64,000 nucleotides of DNA from Comamonadaceae bacterium (lineage in GTDB: Bacteria > Pseudomonadota > Gammaproteobacteria > Burkholderiales > Burkholderiaceae_C), in assembly GCA_027483665.1 (NCBI GenBank), contig JAIXUC010000023.1:1-64000 (forward strand), read 5' to 3'. Every line of letters starts with the position of its first letter. Position 1 is the first letter of the stretch. Shown piece by piece: positions 16,858 through 25,413 of the stretch. The translations under genes and the position numbers were made by a program. The notes below the pieces were generated by a model. The model saw only the letters and a program-made list of their open reading frames with translations, was not told where the DNA came from and searched no databases.

Positions 16858-17702
16858 CACAGGTTCACCTGGCCTTGGATACACGTCACCGAATCGCCGC
16901 CCACCCAAATGTCTGCACCCGATTGGTCGATGTAGACGCGGCCATCGCGACCGAGCGCCGTGCCTTGGCGCGCCACGTAACGCGGCAGGGCCAAGCCAGC
17001 GCCGATGAGCCACTGCGCCAGGGCCGCGTTCAAGCTGCCGGTGACGGGGTCTTCGCGCACCTCGTTCCCGGCGTGGAAGAAGGCGCGCACTTCAAAGTCC
17101 ACCCCTGGGTGGCTGGATGCCCCCACCACCCCCACCTCCAACCCGGCCAGCACGCTGGGGTCCGCTTGCAAGGCCAACACCTGCTCGGCAGAGCGCAGCA
17201 ACACGCCGCGCCACTGAGGGCCGTTCTCACACCAAGCGTGCGCCAAGATGTCGCCACGCGAGAGCCCCAGGCCACGCGCAATCAGCGCCACGTCGGCTTC
17301 AGCGAGCGGGCCGCTGCGCACGCGCGGTGGTGCTGCAAAGGCCAAGCGCGTGCCATCGCGGCGGATGCGGACCAGCCCGACGCCGCACTCTTGCACCACA
17401 TGTTCGGCGCGGGGTTGGCCACCCGCTTGCAACCAAGCGTGGCAAGAGCCCAAGGTGGGATGGCCAGCAAAAGGCAGTTCGCGCCCGGGGCAAAAGATGC
17501 GCACGCGGTAGTCGGCCCCGGCGGCGCGCCCTGCATCGGTGGGTGGCAGCAAAAAGGTGCACTCCGACAGGTTGGTCCAGTCGGTGAAGCGCTGCATCGC
17601 CTCGGTGTCCAAGCCCTCGCCGTTCAGCACCACGGCCAGCGGGTTGCCGAAGTAGGGGCGATCGGTGAAAACATCGATCTGCAGGAAGTCACGCAGGCTC
17701 AT
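16857..17702 (-). CDS. PhzF-family isomerase/epimerase-like protein
   Basis: A 281-residue member of the PhzF family (diaminopimelate-epimerase fold). The N-terminus has QIDVFTDRPYFGNPLAVVL, then NLSECTFLLPP with the conserved Glu used as general acid/base in PhzF. CPGRELPFAGHPTLGS is the family hallmark, and EDPVTGSLNAALAQWL comes near the end. Most members act on small unsaturated or amino acids; the substrate here is unknown. The ATG at 17702 overlaps the stop of the EamA-type gene (ATGA). Confidence 0.93.
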   Translation of the reverse strand: MSLRDFLQIDVFTDRPYFGNPLAVVLNGEGLDTEAMQRFTDWTNLSECTFLLPPTDAGRAAGADYRVRIFCPGRELPFAGHPTLGSCHAWLQAGGQPRAEHVVQECGVGLVRIRRDGTRLAFAAPPRVRSGPLAEADVALIARGLGLSRGDILAHAWCENGPQWRGVLLRSAEQVLALQADPSVLAGLEVGVVGASSHPGVDFEVRAFFHAGNEVREDPVTGSLNAALAQWLIGAGLALPRYVARQGTALGRDGRVYIDQSGADIWVGGDSVTCIQGQVNL

Positions 17703-18694
17703 GGCTGGGCCTCTCTGGTGTGGGTGTTTCGGTCGGCAGTTGCAGCCGCAATCGGCATGCGCTTGGAGATGAAGACCGTGGCCACCACCGCCAGGCCAAA
17801 GGCGATGGTAGGCACGTCCAGCCGCTCGCCCAGCAGCGGCACGGCCATCAGCAGGCTCAAGAACGGCTGCAATAACTGCACCTGGCTTACACGCACCGCA
17901 CCACCCAAAGCCAAGCCGCGGTACCAAGCGAAAAAGCCCAGCCACATCGAGAACACCGCCACATAGGCAAAAGCCCACCAGCTGGTGGCGGCCACGGGCT
18001 GCGTCGGTGCGTGCCACCAAGCCAGCGGCAGCGTGATGGGCAGGCTGATCACCAGCGCCCAGCAAATGACCCGCTCTGCACCGAGCGTCTCGCTCAGGCG
18101 TGCGCCGCTCACGTACATGAGCGAGGCGCTCAGCATGGCCAGCAGCAAGTAGCCATCGGCCAAGTGCAGGTGCAAGCCACCGGCACGCCAGACCATGAAG
18201 CCCAGCACCAGCGCCGTGCCGGTGGCAGCGCACAGCCAGAAGCCGGCGCTGGGCCGTTGGCCAGTCCACCATGCGGCAACCGCTGCTGTGGACAGGGGCA
18301 AGAGCCCGGTCACCACCGCGCCGTGCGTGCTGGGTACGTGCTGCAAAGCCAGCGCCAAAAAGAGCGGGAAGCCCACCACCGCGCCCAAGGCCGTGAAGCC
18401 CAGCGGCCGCCACTGGTGGCGTGCCGGCATTTGCTGCTGCCCGCGCAGCCGCAGCACCCACAACCACAGCACAGACAGCACACCAGCCAGTGCAGCCCGC
18501 CCGAAGGTCACGAACCAGGGCGACAAATGGCCAGCATTGGCCGAGCTCGGCGCGCTGGCTGCAGCCTGGACTGCGCCGTCGCCCACGGCCAACTTGGTCA
18601 TGGGCACGGTGAGTGCAAAGATGACCACACCCAGCAGCCCTAGCCAAAGGCCTTGGCGTGCCTGCGCTGGGCTGATGAGATGCCCTTCACTCAT
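17699..18694 (-). CDS. EamA/DMT-family transporter
   Basis: A 331-residue membrane protein with about ten hydrophobic segments in two EamA repeats, as in drug/metabolite exporters of the RhaT/YdcZ type. Blocks include FGRAALAGVLSVLWLW, ALQHVPSTHGAVVTGLLPL in the first half and GGAVRVSQVQLLQPFLSLL with LGERLDVPTIAFGLAVV in the second. The start ATG at 18694 overlaps the stop of the upstream LysE-type gene. The substrate is probably a small metabolite. Confidence 0.93.
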   Translation of the reverse strand: MSEGHLISPAQARQGLWLGLLGVVIFALTVPMTKLAVGDGAVQAAASAPSSANAGHLSPWFVTFGRAALAGVLSVLWLWVLRLRGQQQMPARHQWRPLGFTALGAVVGFPLFLALALQHVPSTHGAVVTGLLPLSTAAVAAWWTGQRPSAGFWLCAATGTALVLGFMVWRAGGLHLHLADGYLLLAMLSASLMYVSGARLSETLGAERVICWALVISLPITLPLAWWHAPTQPVAATSWWAFAYVAVFSMWLGFFAWYRGLALGGAVRVSQVQLLQPFLSLLMAVPLLGERLDVPTIAFGLAVVATVFISKRMPIAAATADRNTHTREAQP

Positions 18695-19296
18695 GCTGCG
18701 CTCCAGACCATCCAGGCGGCTGTGGCCACCAGGGCCGCTGCCATGCAGCGGTTGAAGACCAGCAGCCGCTGGCCCTGCGCCAGCCAGCGTTTCAGGCCAG
18801 CACCCACCAGGGCGTAGGTGAAGTTGCTCGCAAACCCAAAGACCAACATCACCGGCAACACCTGCATCCAACGCAAGCCTGCGTCTGGGCGGCCTGCGAT
18901 CCAGCCGGCCACCACCGACAAGGCCAGCATCCAGGCTTTGATGTTCAAGAACTGCAAGCCCACGCCTTGCCAAAAGCCCACGCGCAGCCGCGCCGCATCC
19001 ACGCTGGCCATTTGCGCGCTGCCCGCCAGCCGAAGCGCCAACCACAGCAGGTAAGCGACGCCCGTTGCCAACACGCCCCAGCGCAGCACGGGCACAGCCA
19101 ACACCACCGCACCCAGTCCCACAGCGCACAAGGAAAAAAGCAAGCCCCAACCCACCGGCACAGCCCACACAAAAGGCATGGCACCGCGCAAGCCGGCGTT
19201 GGCGGCCATGGCCGCTGAGAGCGTGGTGTTGGGGCCGGGCGTGAAGCTGCTGGCCGCGGACAGCACCAGCAAGGCCAGGAATTCTGCAGAGCTCAT
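18691..19296 (-). CDS. LysE/RhtB-family exporter, first gene of the operon
   Basis: A 201-residue membrane protein with six hydrophobic segments and the signature FTPGPNTTLSAAMAANAG near the N-terminus; QFLNIKAWMLAL occurs mid-protein. The ATG at 19296 is used because upstream frame sequence lacks homology. It is divergent from a MocR-type regulator, with 182 bases between that contain a perfect inverted repeat. It heads the operon lysE-eamA-phzF-glyoxalase-lysE. Confidence 0.92.
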   Translation of the reverse strand: MSSAEFLALLVLSAASSFTPGPNTTLSAAMAANAGLRGAMPFVWAVPVGWGLLFSLCAVGLGAVVLAVPVLRWGVLATGVAYLLWLALRLAGSAQMASVDAARLRVGFWQGVGLQFLNIKAWMLALSVVAGWIAGRPDAGLRWMQVLPVMLVFGFASNFTYALVGAGLKRWLAQGQRLLVFNRCMAAALVATAAWMVWSAA

Positions 19297-19359
19297 GGGT
19301 GCATCTTGCCTTCCAAAAGCAGTACACAGGCCATACAGTTGAGCAGGGCACCAAACGCG

Positions 19360-19385
19360 GTGTATTGGCTTGTTGCGCAATACAC
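19360..19385. promoter_or_regulatory. Inverted repeat, candidate MocR operator between divergent genes
   Basis: GTGTATTG (19360-19367) and CAATACAC (19378-19385) form a perfect 8-base dyad with a 10-base spacer. A further ATACA element lies at 19333. The site sits in the intergenic region of the divergent exporter operon and the MocR-family regulator, the usual place for such operators. Binding is inferred. Confidence 0.5.
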
Positions 19386-19478
19386 GCCTTCAGCCGCTGG
19401 TTCGGTGGCCCGCGCCCCGAACGGTTATCAGCCCAGCGGTCAAGCTGCCGACCTTTACAGATCAGAAAGCGAAAGCCC

Positions 19479-20897
19479 ATGTTGATGAAATCCGCCTCGC
19501 AGTCGCTGACAGAGCAACTCGCCGAACGCTTTGCCCAGCGCATCCGAGACCGGCTCTTGGCACCGGGCGCGCGCCTGCCCTCGGTGCGCGAATGCGCCCG
19601 CCAGCAAGGCGTGAGCCCATCGACCGTGGTGGCCGCCTACGACCAGTTGCTGGCCCGTGGCCTGGTGCTGTCGCGCAAGAACCGGGGCTTTTTTGTCCGC
19701 GAAGCCGCGGCACCCGGGCGCACTGCAGAGCCCGGCCAAGCGCTGTCAGCGCCCACCGCACCTGTGGCCAGACCGATGGACGCCACGGCCCTCATCCGCG
19801 GGATGTTCCACCGCGTCAGCGACAAACCGCAGCCGGGCATGGGCGTGTTCCCGCCTGACTGGCTGGAGTCCAGCTTCATGGCAGCTGCCGTGCGGCGTGT
19901 CAGCAGTGGCCGGGCTTTGCCTGAGTTTTCGCTGCAGTATGGCGAGCCCTTGGGCGACGCCAGCCTGCGCCGGGCGCTGTCGCACAAGCTCGCAGGCATG
20001 GGGATTGCGGCCGCACCGGAGCACATCATCACCAGCGTGGGCGCGACCCACGCGCTGGACATCGTCAGCCGCACCTTGCTGCGCCCAGGTGACCCAGTGC
20101 TGGTGGAAGAGCCTGGCTGGGCCGTGGAGTTTGCGCGACTGGCCGCCTTGGGCATGCGCCTGCTGCCCGTGCCGCGCGGCCCCGACGGGCCCGACTTGGG
20201 CGTCATGGCGCGCCTGTGTGAAGCGCACCGGCCGCGTTTGTTCGTGAGCGTGAGCGTGCTGCACAACCCGACCGGCGTGTGCCTGTCACCGAGCAGCGCG
20301 CACCGCTTGCTGCAACTGGCTCAAGCGCACGACTTTCACATCGTCGAAGACGACACCTACACCCACCTGGCACCAGAGCACGCCACACGCCTGTGCGCGC
20401 TTGACGGCCTGCAACGCACGATCTACGTCAGCGGCTTCGCCAAGATCTTGGCGCCCAACTGGCGCGTGGGTTTTCTGGCTGCACCACCGCGGCTGGTCGA
20501 GCCGCTGCTGGACACCAAACTGCTGGGTACACTCACCACACCGGCCTTGCTGGAGCGGGCCTTGGCGCTGTGCATCGAACAAGGCCAACTGCGCCGCCAC
20601 GCTGAGCGCATCCGCAGCCGCCTGGACGCTGCGCGCGCGCGCAGCGTGAAACTCGCGCTGCAAGCTGGCTGCAGCTTCGCTGCCGAGCCCGCCGGCCTGT
20701 TCGGCTGGGTCGACACCGGCGTGGACACCGAAGCTTTGGCCCAGCGCCTGCTGGACGAGGGCTACCTGCTGGCCCCCGGTGCGCTGTTCCACGCCCAACG
20801 CCAACCCAGCACCCTCATGCGCATCAACTTCGCCACCACGCAGGACGCGGCCTTCTGGAAATGTTTTTGTGTGGCGAGAGATGGTTTGATGGGGTAG
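19479..20897 (+). CDS. MocR/PdxR-family transcriptional regulator (GntR domain plus aminotransferase domain)
   Basis: A 472-residue chimeric regulator. The N-terminal GntR winged helix (about 8-75) has LAERFAQRIRDRLLAPGARLPSVRECA and GVSPSTVVAAYDQL. The C-terminal fold-type-I aminotransferase domain has HNPTGVCL, EDDTYTHL and SGFAKILAPNWRVGFL with the pyridoxal-phosphate lysine. Such proteins sense amino acids or PLP. It is divergent from the LysE/EamA/PhzF operon, which it probably controls. The ATG at 19479 gives MLMKSASQ; an ATG two codons on is possible. Confidence 0.94.
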   Translation: MLMKSASQSLTEQLAERFAQRIRDRLLAPGARLPSVRECARQQGVSPSTVVAAYDQLLARGLVLSRKNRGFFVREAAAPGRTAEPGQALSAPTAPVARPMDATALIRGMFHRVSDKPQPGMGVFPPDWLESSFMAAAVRRVSSGRALPEFSLQYGEPLGDASLRRALSHKLAGMGIAAAPEHIITSVGATHALDIVSRTLLRPGDPVLVEEPGWAVEFARLAALGMRLLPVPRGPDGPDLGVMARLCEAHRPRLFVSVSVLHNPTGVCLSPSSAHRLLQLAQAHDFHIVEDDTYTHLAPEHATRLCALDGLQRTIYVSGFAKILAPNWRVGFLAAPPRLVEPLLDTKLLGTLTTPALLERALALCIEQGQLRRHAERIRSRLDAARARSVKLALQAGCSFAAEPAGLFGWVDTGVDTEALAQRLLDEGYLLAPGALFHAQRQPSTLMRINFATTQDAAFWKCFCVARDGLMG

Positions 20898-20977
20898 GCG
20901 GTCGGCGATGCATGGGTCTTAGCGCCATGTGCCGTCACCTCAGCAAGATGGCTTGTTCGCCCCCAAAGAGCAAGGCA

Positions 20978-22186
20978 TCAGACCAGCCTGGCCCGCGCCA
21001 GCGGCACTTCGGTTGCGGCCAGAACCCGCAACAAACCCCGGTTGATGTCTTCCAGGCCCAGGCCGTGCTCTTCGCACAGCAGTTGGGTCGAGAGGGTGTC
21101 GGGTTGTTCCAGGGCGCGGGCGATGTCGAGGTAGGGCGCATAGGGCCCGGTGTTGTCGAGCAAGGCGGCGCGCACGCGGTCGGGCAGGTGAATGTGCGCC
21201 AACAGCGGGCGCAAGGGCTCGCGCAGCAACACGTCGAGTTGCGAGAACAAACCGCACAGCCGCATTTCTTGCGACAACTCGTGGTCGATGCCGGCGTCGA
21301 GCAGGTGCGCCATGAGTTCGGCGCGCAGCACCATGCTGGCCAGCACGGGTTGAAGGTCGGCCTCGCTGTGGGCTTGCGCGCGCTGGCCTTGAAGCCAAGT
21401 CGCCAAGCCGCTGTAGCCCATCATCATCAAGCCGTGTTTGAGCGTGTCCACGCCGTCGCGCAAGCCCATGGCCGCAGATGAGATGCCTTGCATGAAGCGG
21501 TAAGCCAGCACCGGGTCTTGCCCCAGCACACGCTCCAGCACCTCCATCGAGGCGTCGCGGTCAGCGGCCAGCAGCAGGCGCTGGATGCCCTGCACACTGG
21601 GCGGCAGGTGGTCGTGGGCCAGGCTGTGCAAGGTGTCATCAACGGGCCAACCCAGCAGCGCGTGTGCACCTCGGCCGTCGAGGCAGCGCTGCATCAAGGC
21701 CCGGCTGGGCACCGACTCATACAACTGGTTGGGCGCCACGGGGCTGCGCGGGTCGTCTCCGGCCTGCCAGGCGGTGAGCGCGTCTTCTGGGGTGAGGGTA
21801 ATGAGGCCGCGAACAAAGCAGGCCGCCAGGGGCGGCTCTGGCGTTTGGTCTGATGGGCCACGCCACAGCAAACGGGCACCTCGGGCATGGGCCGTTTGCA
21901 CCGCGTCGCCAAGGTCGCTCAATTGGTGGTGATGAACTTCAATGAAAGGCGCTTGCGCGTCAGCGTGATCCAGCACGTCGGCCAGCAGCACCGTGGAGGG
22001 CAAGGCCAACAGCAAGTCGGGCGAGGTGCCGGCCCACAACTCGCGCAGGGTGCGCAGCAAGTGCGCAGCGTCGACGCGCTCTTCTTGGCCAGCATCGACA
22101 AACAGCTCTACGGCGGCCAGTTCGCGCTGGCGGTTCCAGCCCAGCCGGTAGCCCAGCGTCAAGCTGCCCAGAACCGATTGCGTCAT
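20978..22186 (-). CDS. HDOD-domain protein with degenerate EAL-like N-terminus
   Basis: A 402-residue cytoplasmic protein built like YuxH-type signalling proteins. The first half resembles a c-di-GMP phosphodiesterase fold but has no EAL-type motif (AAVELFVDAGQ at that point), so catalysis is unlikely. The second half (about 195-390) is an HDOD domain with LAADRDASMEVLERVLGQDP, LAYRFMQGISSAA and ALLDNTGPYAPYLDIA. It lies 48 bases downstream of flgL and probably belongs to the flg operon. A role in motility or signalling is inferred. Confidence 0.85.
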   Translation of the reverse strand: MTQSVLGSLTLGYRLGWNRQRELAAVELFVDAGQEERVDAAHLLRTLRELWAGTSPDLLLALPSTVLLADVLDHADAQAPFIEVHHHQLSDLGDAVQTAHARGARLLWRGPSDQTPEPPLAACFVRGLITLTPEDALTAWQAGDDPRSPVAPNQLYESVPSRALMQRCLDGRGAHALLGWPVDDTLHSLAHDHLPPSVQGIQRLLLAADRDASMEVLERVLGQDPVLAYRFMQGISSAAMGLRDGVDTLKHGLMMMGYSGLATWLQGQRAQAHSEADLQPVLASMVLRAELMAHLLDAGIDHELSQEMRLCGLFSQLDVLLREPLRPLLAHIHLPDRVRAALLDNTGPYAPYLDIARALEQPDTLSTQLLCEEHGLGLEDINRGLLRVLAATEVPLARARLV

Positions 22187-22234
22187 GCGTGCTTCCTTGT
22201 CTAGCGGCGGAGCACCACCGCCCAGCTCGCGCCA

Positions 22235-23482
22235 TCAGCGCAGGTAATCGAACAGCGACAGCCGCTGCACCTGCGCATACGACTGTAGCGCCGCCTGGTA
22301 GCCGGTCTGCTGGTTCTGGAAGTCGGAGATGCCTTGGATCATGTCCAGGTCTTCTGCCCGCGATCGGTCGGCTTCGAGCTGGATGGCGCGGCCCTCTTGG
22401 TTGTCGTTGATGCGGTCGGCTTTGCCGAGCAGGTCGCCGGCAAAGCTGCGGGCGCGCTGCAGGCGCTCCAGCGCGGTGTCCAGCTCCACCAGGCCGCGGT
22501 TGACGGTTTGCGTGCGCAGGTTGTTGCGCTGACCCGCGCTCAGCTCTGCGATCAGCCGATCGAGCACGCCAAACACCGTGCCGTCGGGTTCGGTGGCCGA
22601 GTTGCCGCGCTGGCTGGGCGTGAGGTTGACCACGTCGCCGTTGTCGGGTGCGCCCGTGGCTTTGAACTCCAGGCCCTCAAAGCTGATCGGCTGGCCCGGC
22701 TGGTAGGGCACGTTGGTGGGCAGGGCCGGTGCTGCTGCTGGCACGCGGGCCACGGTGTAGGTGACCACCTCAGAACCAGGTGCCGGGCCCGGTGTGACGG
22801 TGAAGGTGATGGCGTAGTTGTCGCCAGTGAGCAAGGACGGGTCGGTGACGCGACCCACGTCGGTCCACAGGTCGCCGGTGTTGGCGGCTGCCAGATCGAC
22901 GTCGAACTGGGTGTTGCCGGTGGGCACGTCCATCCAGGTGGCCTGGCCGTCCAGCACAAAGGGCAGGGTGACGTCGTCGCCGCGCTGCTGGCCGCTCAAG
23001 CCATCGAAGGTGACGCCGCTCGCAGACTCCTGAAACGGTTGCTCGGTGCTGCCCAGTCCGCCAAACAGCGGCAGGCCGTTGGTGTCGCGCCGGTTGGCGT
23101 AGCCCAAGATCGCGTCGCGCAGACCCTGCATTTCCTGGGCGATGCTGGCGAGATTGGCACTGGTGTTCACCGCGTTGCCGGCCTGCACCGTCAACTCGCG
23201 GATGCGCTGCATGGCATCGATGGCGTCGCCCAGCGTGCTCTCGGCCGTGGCGATGCCGTTGCGTTGCAGCTCCAGCGCACGCTGCTCCACCTTCACCCGC
23301 TCGATGCGCGTGAGCGCACGTTCGGCCTGGGCGGCGGCTGTGGGGTCGTCGCTGGGCCGCACCACGCGCTTGCCCGAGGTGAGGTTTTCTTGCAGGTTGG
23401 ACAGCGCGCTCTGGCGCTGCGCCAAGTTGCGCAGCGCGTTGTCGTAGGTGTTGGCCGTGGCCAGTCGCGAGAAATTGGTCAT
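22235..23482 (-). CDS. flgL: Flagellar hook-filament junction protein FlgL
   Basis: A 415-residue flagellin-like protein that joins the hook (through FlgK) to the filament. The N-terminal flagellin domain has LNNL-type sequence QSALSNLQENLTSGKRVVRPSDDP and MQRIRELTVQAGN. The C-terminal domain ends LQSYAQVQRLSLFDYLR. The central part is variable. A GGGGA ribosome site precedes the ATG. It follows flgK by 23 bases. Confidence 0.95.
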   Translation of the reverse strand: MTNFSRLATANTYDNALRNLAQRQSALSNLQENLTSGKRVVRPSDDPTAAAQAERALTRIERVKVEQRALELQRNGIATAESTLGDAIDAMQRIRELTVQAGNAVNTSANLASIAQEMQGLRDAILGYANRRDTNGLPLFGGLGSTEQPFQESASGVTFDGLSGQQRGDDVTLPFVLDGQATWMDVPTGNTQFDVDLAAANTGDLWTDVGRVTDPSLLTGDNYAITFTVTPGPAPGSEVVTYTVARVPAAAPALPTNVPYQPGQPISFEGLEFKATGAPDNGDVVNLTPSQRGNSATEPDGTVFGVLDRLIAELSAGQRNNLRTQTVNRGLVELDTALERLQRARSFAGDLLGKADRINDNQEGRAIQLEADRSRAEDLDMIQGISDFQNQQTGYQAALQSYAQVQRLSLFDYLR

Positions 23483-23505
23483 GCGGATCCCCTGCTTCCT
23501 GCGCT

Positions 23506-25413
23506 TCAGCGGAAGGTCGACAACAGCGTGTCGAACACGGTCTGCGCCACCTGCAGCATCTTGGCCGACGATTGGTACGCCTGCTGGTACTGCAGCAGCC
23601 GAGCGGCTTCTTCGTCCAGGTTCACCCCGGAGACGGCGGTGCGGTCGCGCTCCAGGTTGCTGTAGATGGCCTGGGAGATTTCGCTGGCGTACTGCGCGCT
23701 TTGCACGCGGATGCCGATCTGCCCCATCGCCCCGGCATACCCGTCGGACAGCGCTGCGCCGTCGAAGGCGGCCAGGTCGCGCAGGGCCAGCAGGGCGTCG
23801 GCGTTGCCGGCGTTGCGGTCGCGGTAGCCGGGCGTCGCCGCCCGAACGGTCAGCACGTCGCCCGCCACGGCAGTGCCGCGAAGGTCCAGCGTCCAGCCGT
23901 CGATGACGATGGGCTGGCCCGGCGTGTAGGTGAAGCCCGGTCCAGGCGCTGGCGTGGTCGATCCGGCCAGGGTGTAGGTGGTGGGGCCTGTGAAAGTGAG
24001 GCTGACGCCGCCTGGAGGGGGCGTTGTGAAGCCGCTTGCCACGGTCAGGCTGTCCACGCCCAAGGTGCCTTGGTTGGTGCCGGCCACCAACGGCTCGATG
24101 GGGTTGGCCATGGCGAGTTGTCGAGGCGAAGAGAACGCGGTCTCGACGCGCGAAGCCGCGCTGGTGAAGGGCTTGACGAGGAAGCGGTCGCCAGCAGCGG
24201 TGCCGGCAAAGTTCAAGTCCAGCCCATCGATGGTGAGGGGGCTCACCGCAGCCGGCCCGAAGTTGGTGACGCGCCCGTCAGACTGGCGCACCACAAAGCC
24301 AGCGGCTGCCGCGGTGAAGCGCACTTCGTAGTCTGAGGGCACCAGTTGCGTGGCGTCGTCGATGGCCAGGCCCAGGGTGGCACCCACGGTGTTGGTGGGG
24401 CTGCCCAGCGGCGTGGTGAGCACAGGCGCCAAAAACAGGTTGTTGCCAGTGTTGCCGTTGAGGTCCACGCCCAGGCGGTGCTGCTCGTTGACCACGTCGG
24501 TGATGGTGATGGCCAGCCGACCCAGCAGGTTGCTGGCTTCTGCCAAGTCGGTGTTCTGAAAGCGCAGCAGCGCCGCCGTCTCGCCGCCGCCGAGGATCGA
24601 CTCTTCGATGACCACGCTGCTGGCACCGCGCACGATGGCCAGCTTGTCGCGGTCTGGGTCGCCGGGGTAGTTGGGGTCTGAGACGCGGGCCAGTTGGGCG
24701 GCTTCGGCGCCCAAGACCAGCGGCTGGCTGCTGCCCACGAACACGCTCACCGAGCCGTCGTCGGCTACCACCTGCGTGGTTTGGACATACCTGTTGAGAT
24801 CGCGGATGAGCTGGTCGCGCAGGTCCAACAGGTCGTTGGGCGGCTGGCCCGAGCCCAGGGCCGCGGCGACCTGGTCGTTCACTTGAGCGATGCGGTCGGC
24901 CAGGCCGTTGATGGAGCCAATTTGCTCGTCCAGCTCTTGGCGCGTGCCCAGGCGCAGCTGTTCCAGACGGTCAGCGGCCACCTTGAAGCGCCCGCCGGCT
25001 TCGTCAGCACGGGTCAGCACAATGGCGCGGGCCGTCAGGTCGGAAGGCGCATTGGCCACATCGGAGAAGGCGTTCAGCAGGTCATTGATGGCAGAGCCCA
25101 GACCATTGACGCCACCGGTGAAGATGTCTTGCACCTGCCCCAGCTTCAGCGCGCGCAGTTGGTCGTAAGCCGACACCGAAGCGGAAGCCGCCGACTGGCG
25201 CGTCAGGAATTCATCGTGGTTGCGCTGGATGGTCAGCAGATCCACGCCCTTGCCGATGTAGCCGCCACCCGTGAACTGGCCCGGCGTGGCGGCAAATACG
25301 GTGGCTTGGCGCGAGTAGCCCGGCGTGTTGACGTTGGCGATGTTGTTGCCAGCGGTCTGCAGTGCAGCCTGGTTGGCCAGCAGCGCGCGCGAACTGATGT
25401 TCAGGATGCTCAT
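23506..25413 (-). CDS. flgK: Flagellar hook-associated protein 1, FlgK
   Basis: A 635-residue hook-filament adaptor. The N-terminus has the rod/hook motif SRALLANQAALQTAGNNIAN and NTPGYSRQ. The C-terminus has SGVNLDEEAARLLQYQQAYQ and MLQVAQTVFDTLLS. Two near-repeated inner segments (with TPGPAPG-like loops and PGQPI) make up the variable domain. It is exported with FlgN as chaperone. The ATG overlaps the flgJ stop by ATGA. Confidence 0.96.
   Translation of the reverse strand: MSILNISSRALLANQAALQTAGNNIANVNTPGYSRQATVFAATPGQFTGGGYIGKGVDLLTIQRNHDEFLTRQSAASASVSAYDQLRALKLGQVQDIFTGGVNGLGSAINDLLNAFSDVANAPSDLTARAIVLTRADEAGGRFKVAADRLEQLRLGTRQELDEQIGSINGLADRIAQVNDQVAAALGSGQPPNDLLDLRDQLIRDLNRYVQTTQVVADDGSVSVFVGSSQPLVLGAEAAQLARVSDPNYPGDPDRDKLAIVRGASSVVIEESILGGGETAALLRFQNTDLAEASNLLGRLAITITDVVNEQHRLGVDLNGNTGNNLFLAPVLTTPLGSPTNTVGATLGLAIDDATQLVPSDYEVRFTAAAAGFVVRQSDGRVTNFGPAAVSPLTIDGLDLNFAGTAAGDRFLVKPFTSAASRVETAFSSPRQLAMANPIEPLVAGTNQGTLGVDSLTVASGFTTPPPGGVSLTFTGPTTYTLAGSTTPAPGPGFTYTPGQPIVIDGWTLDLRGTAVAGDVLTVRAATPGYRDRNAGNADALLALRDLAAFDGAALSDGYAGAMGQIGIRVQSAQYASEISQAIYSNLERDRTAVSGVNLDEEAARLLQYQQAYQSSAKMLQVAQTVFDTLLSTFR

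Noticed and set aside
16857..18647. A 596-residue protein covering phzF and part of the EamA-type gene
   Set aside because: Only the last 281 residues have homology (PhzF); the upstream part is out of frame with the EamA-type coding sequence.
22334..23665. Long open frame on the plus strand opposite flgL
   Set aside because: It is antisense to a clear flgL, has no recognisable domain, and arises from GC-rich codon bias. The same applies to similar long frames opposite cheA, flhF and the lyase/CoA-transferase gene.
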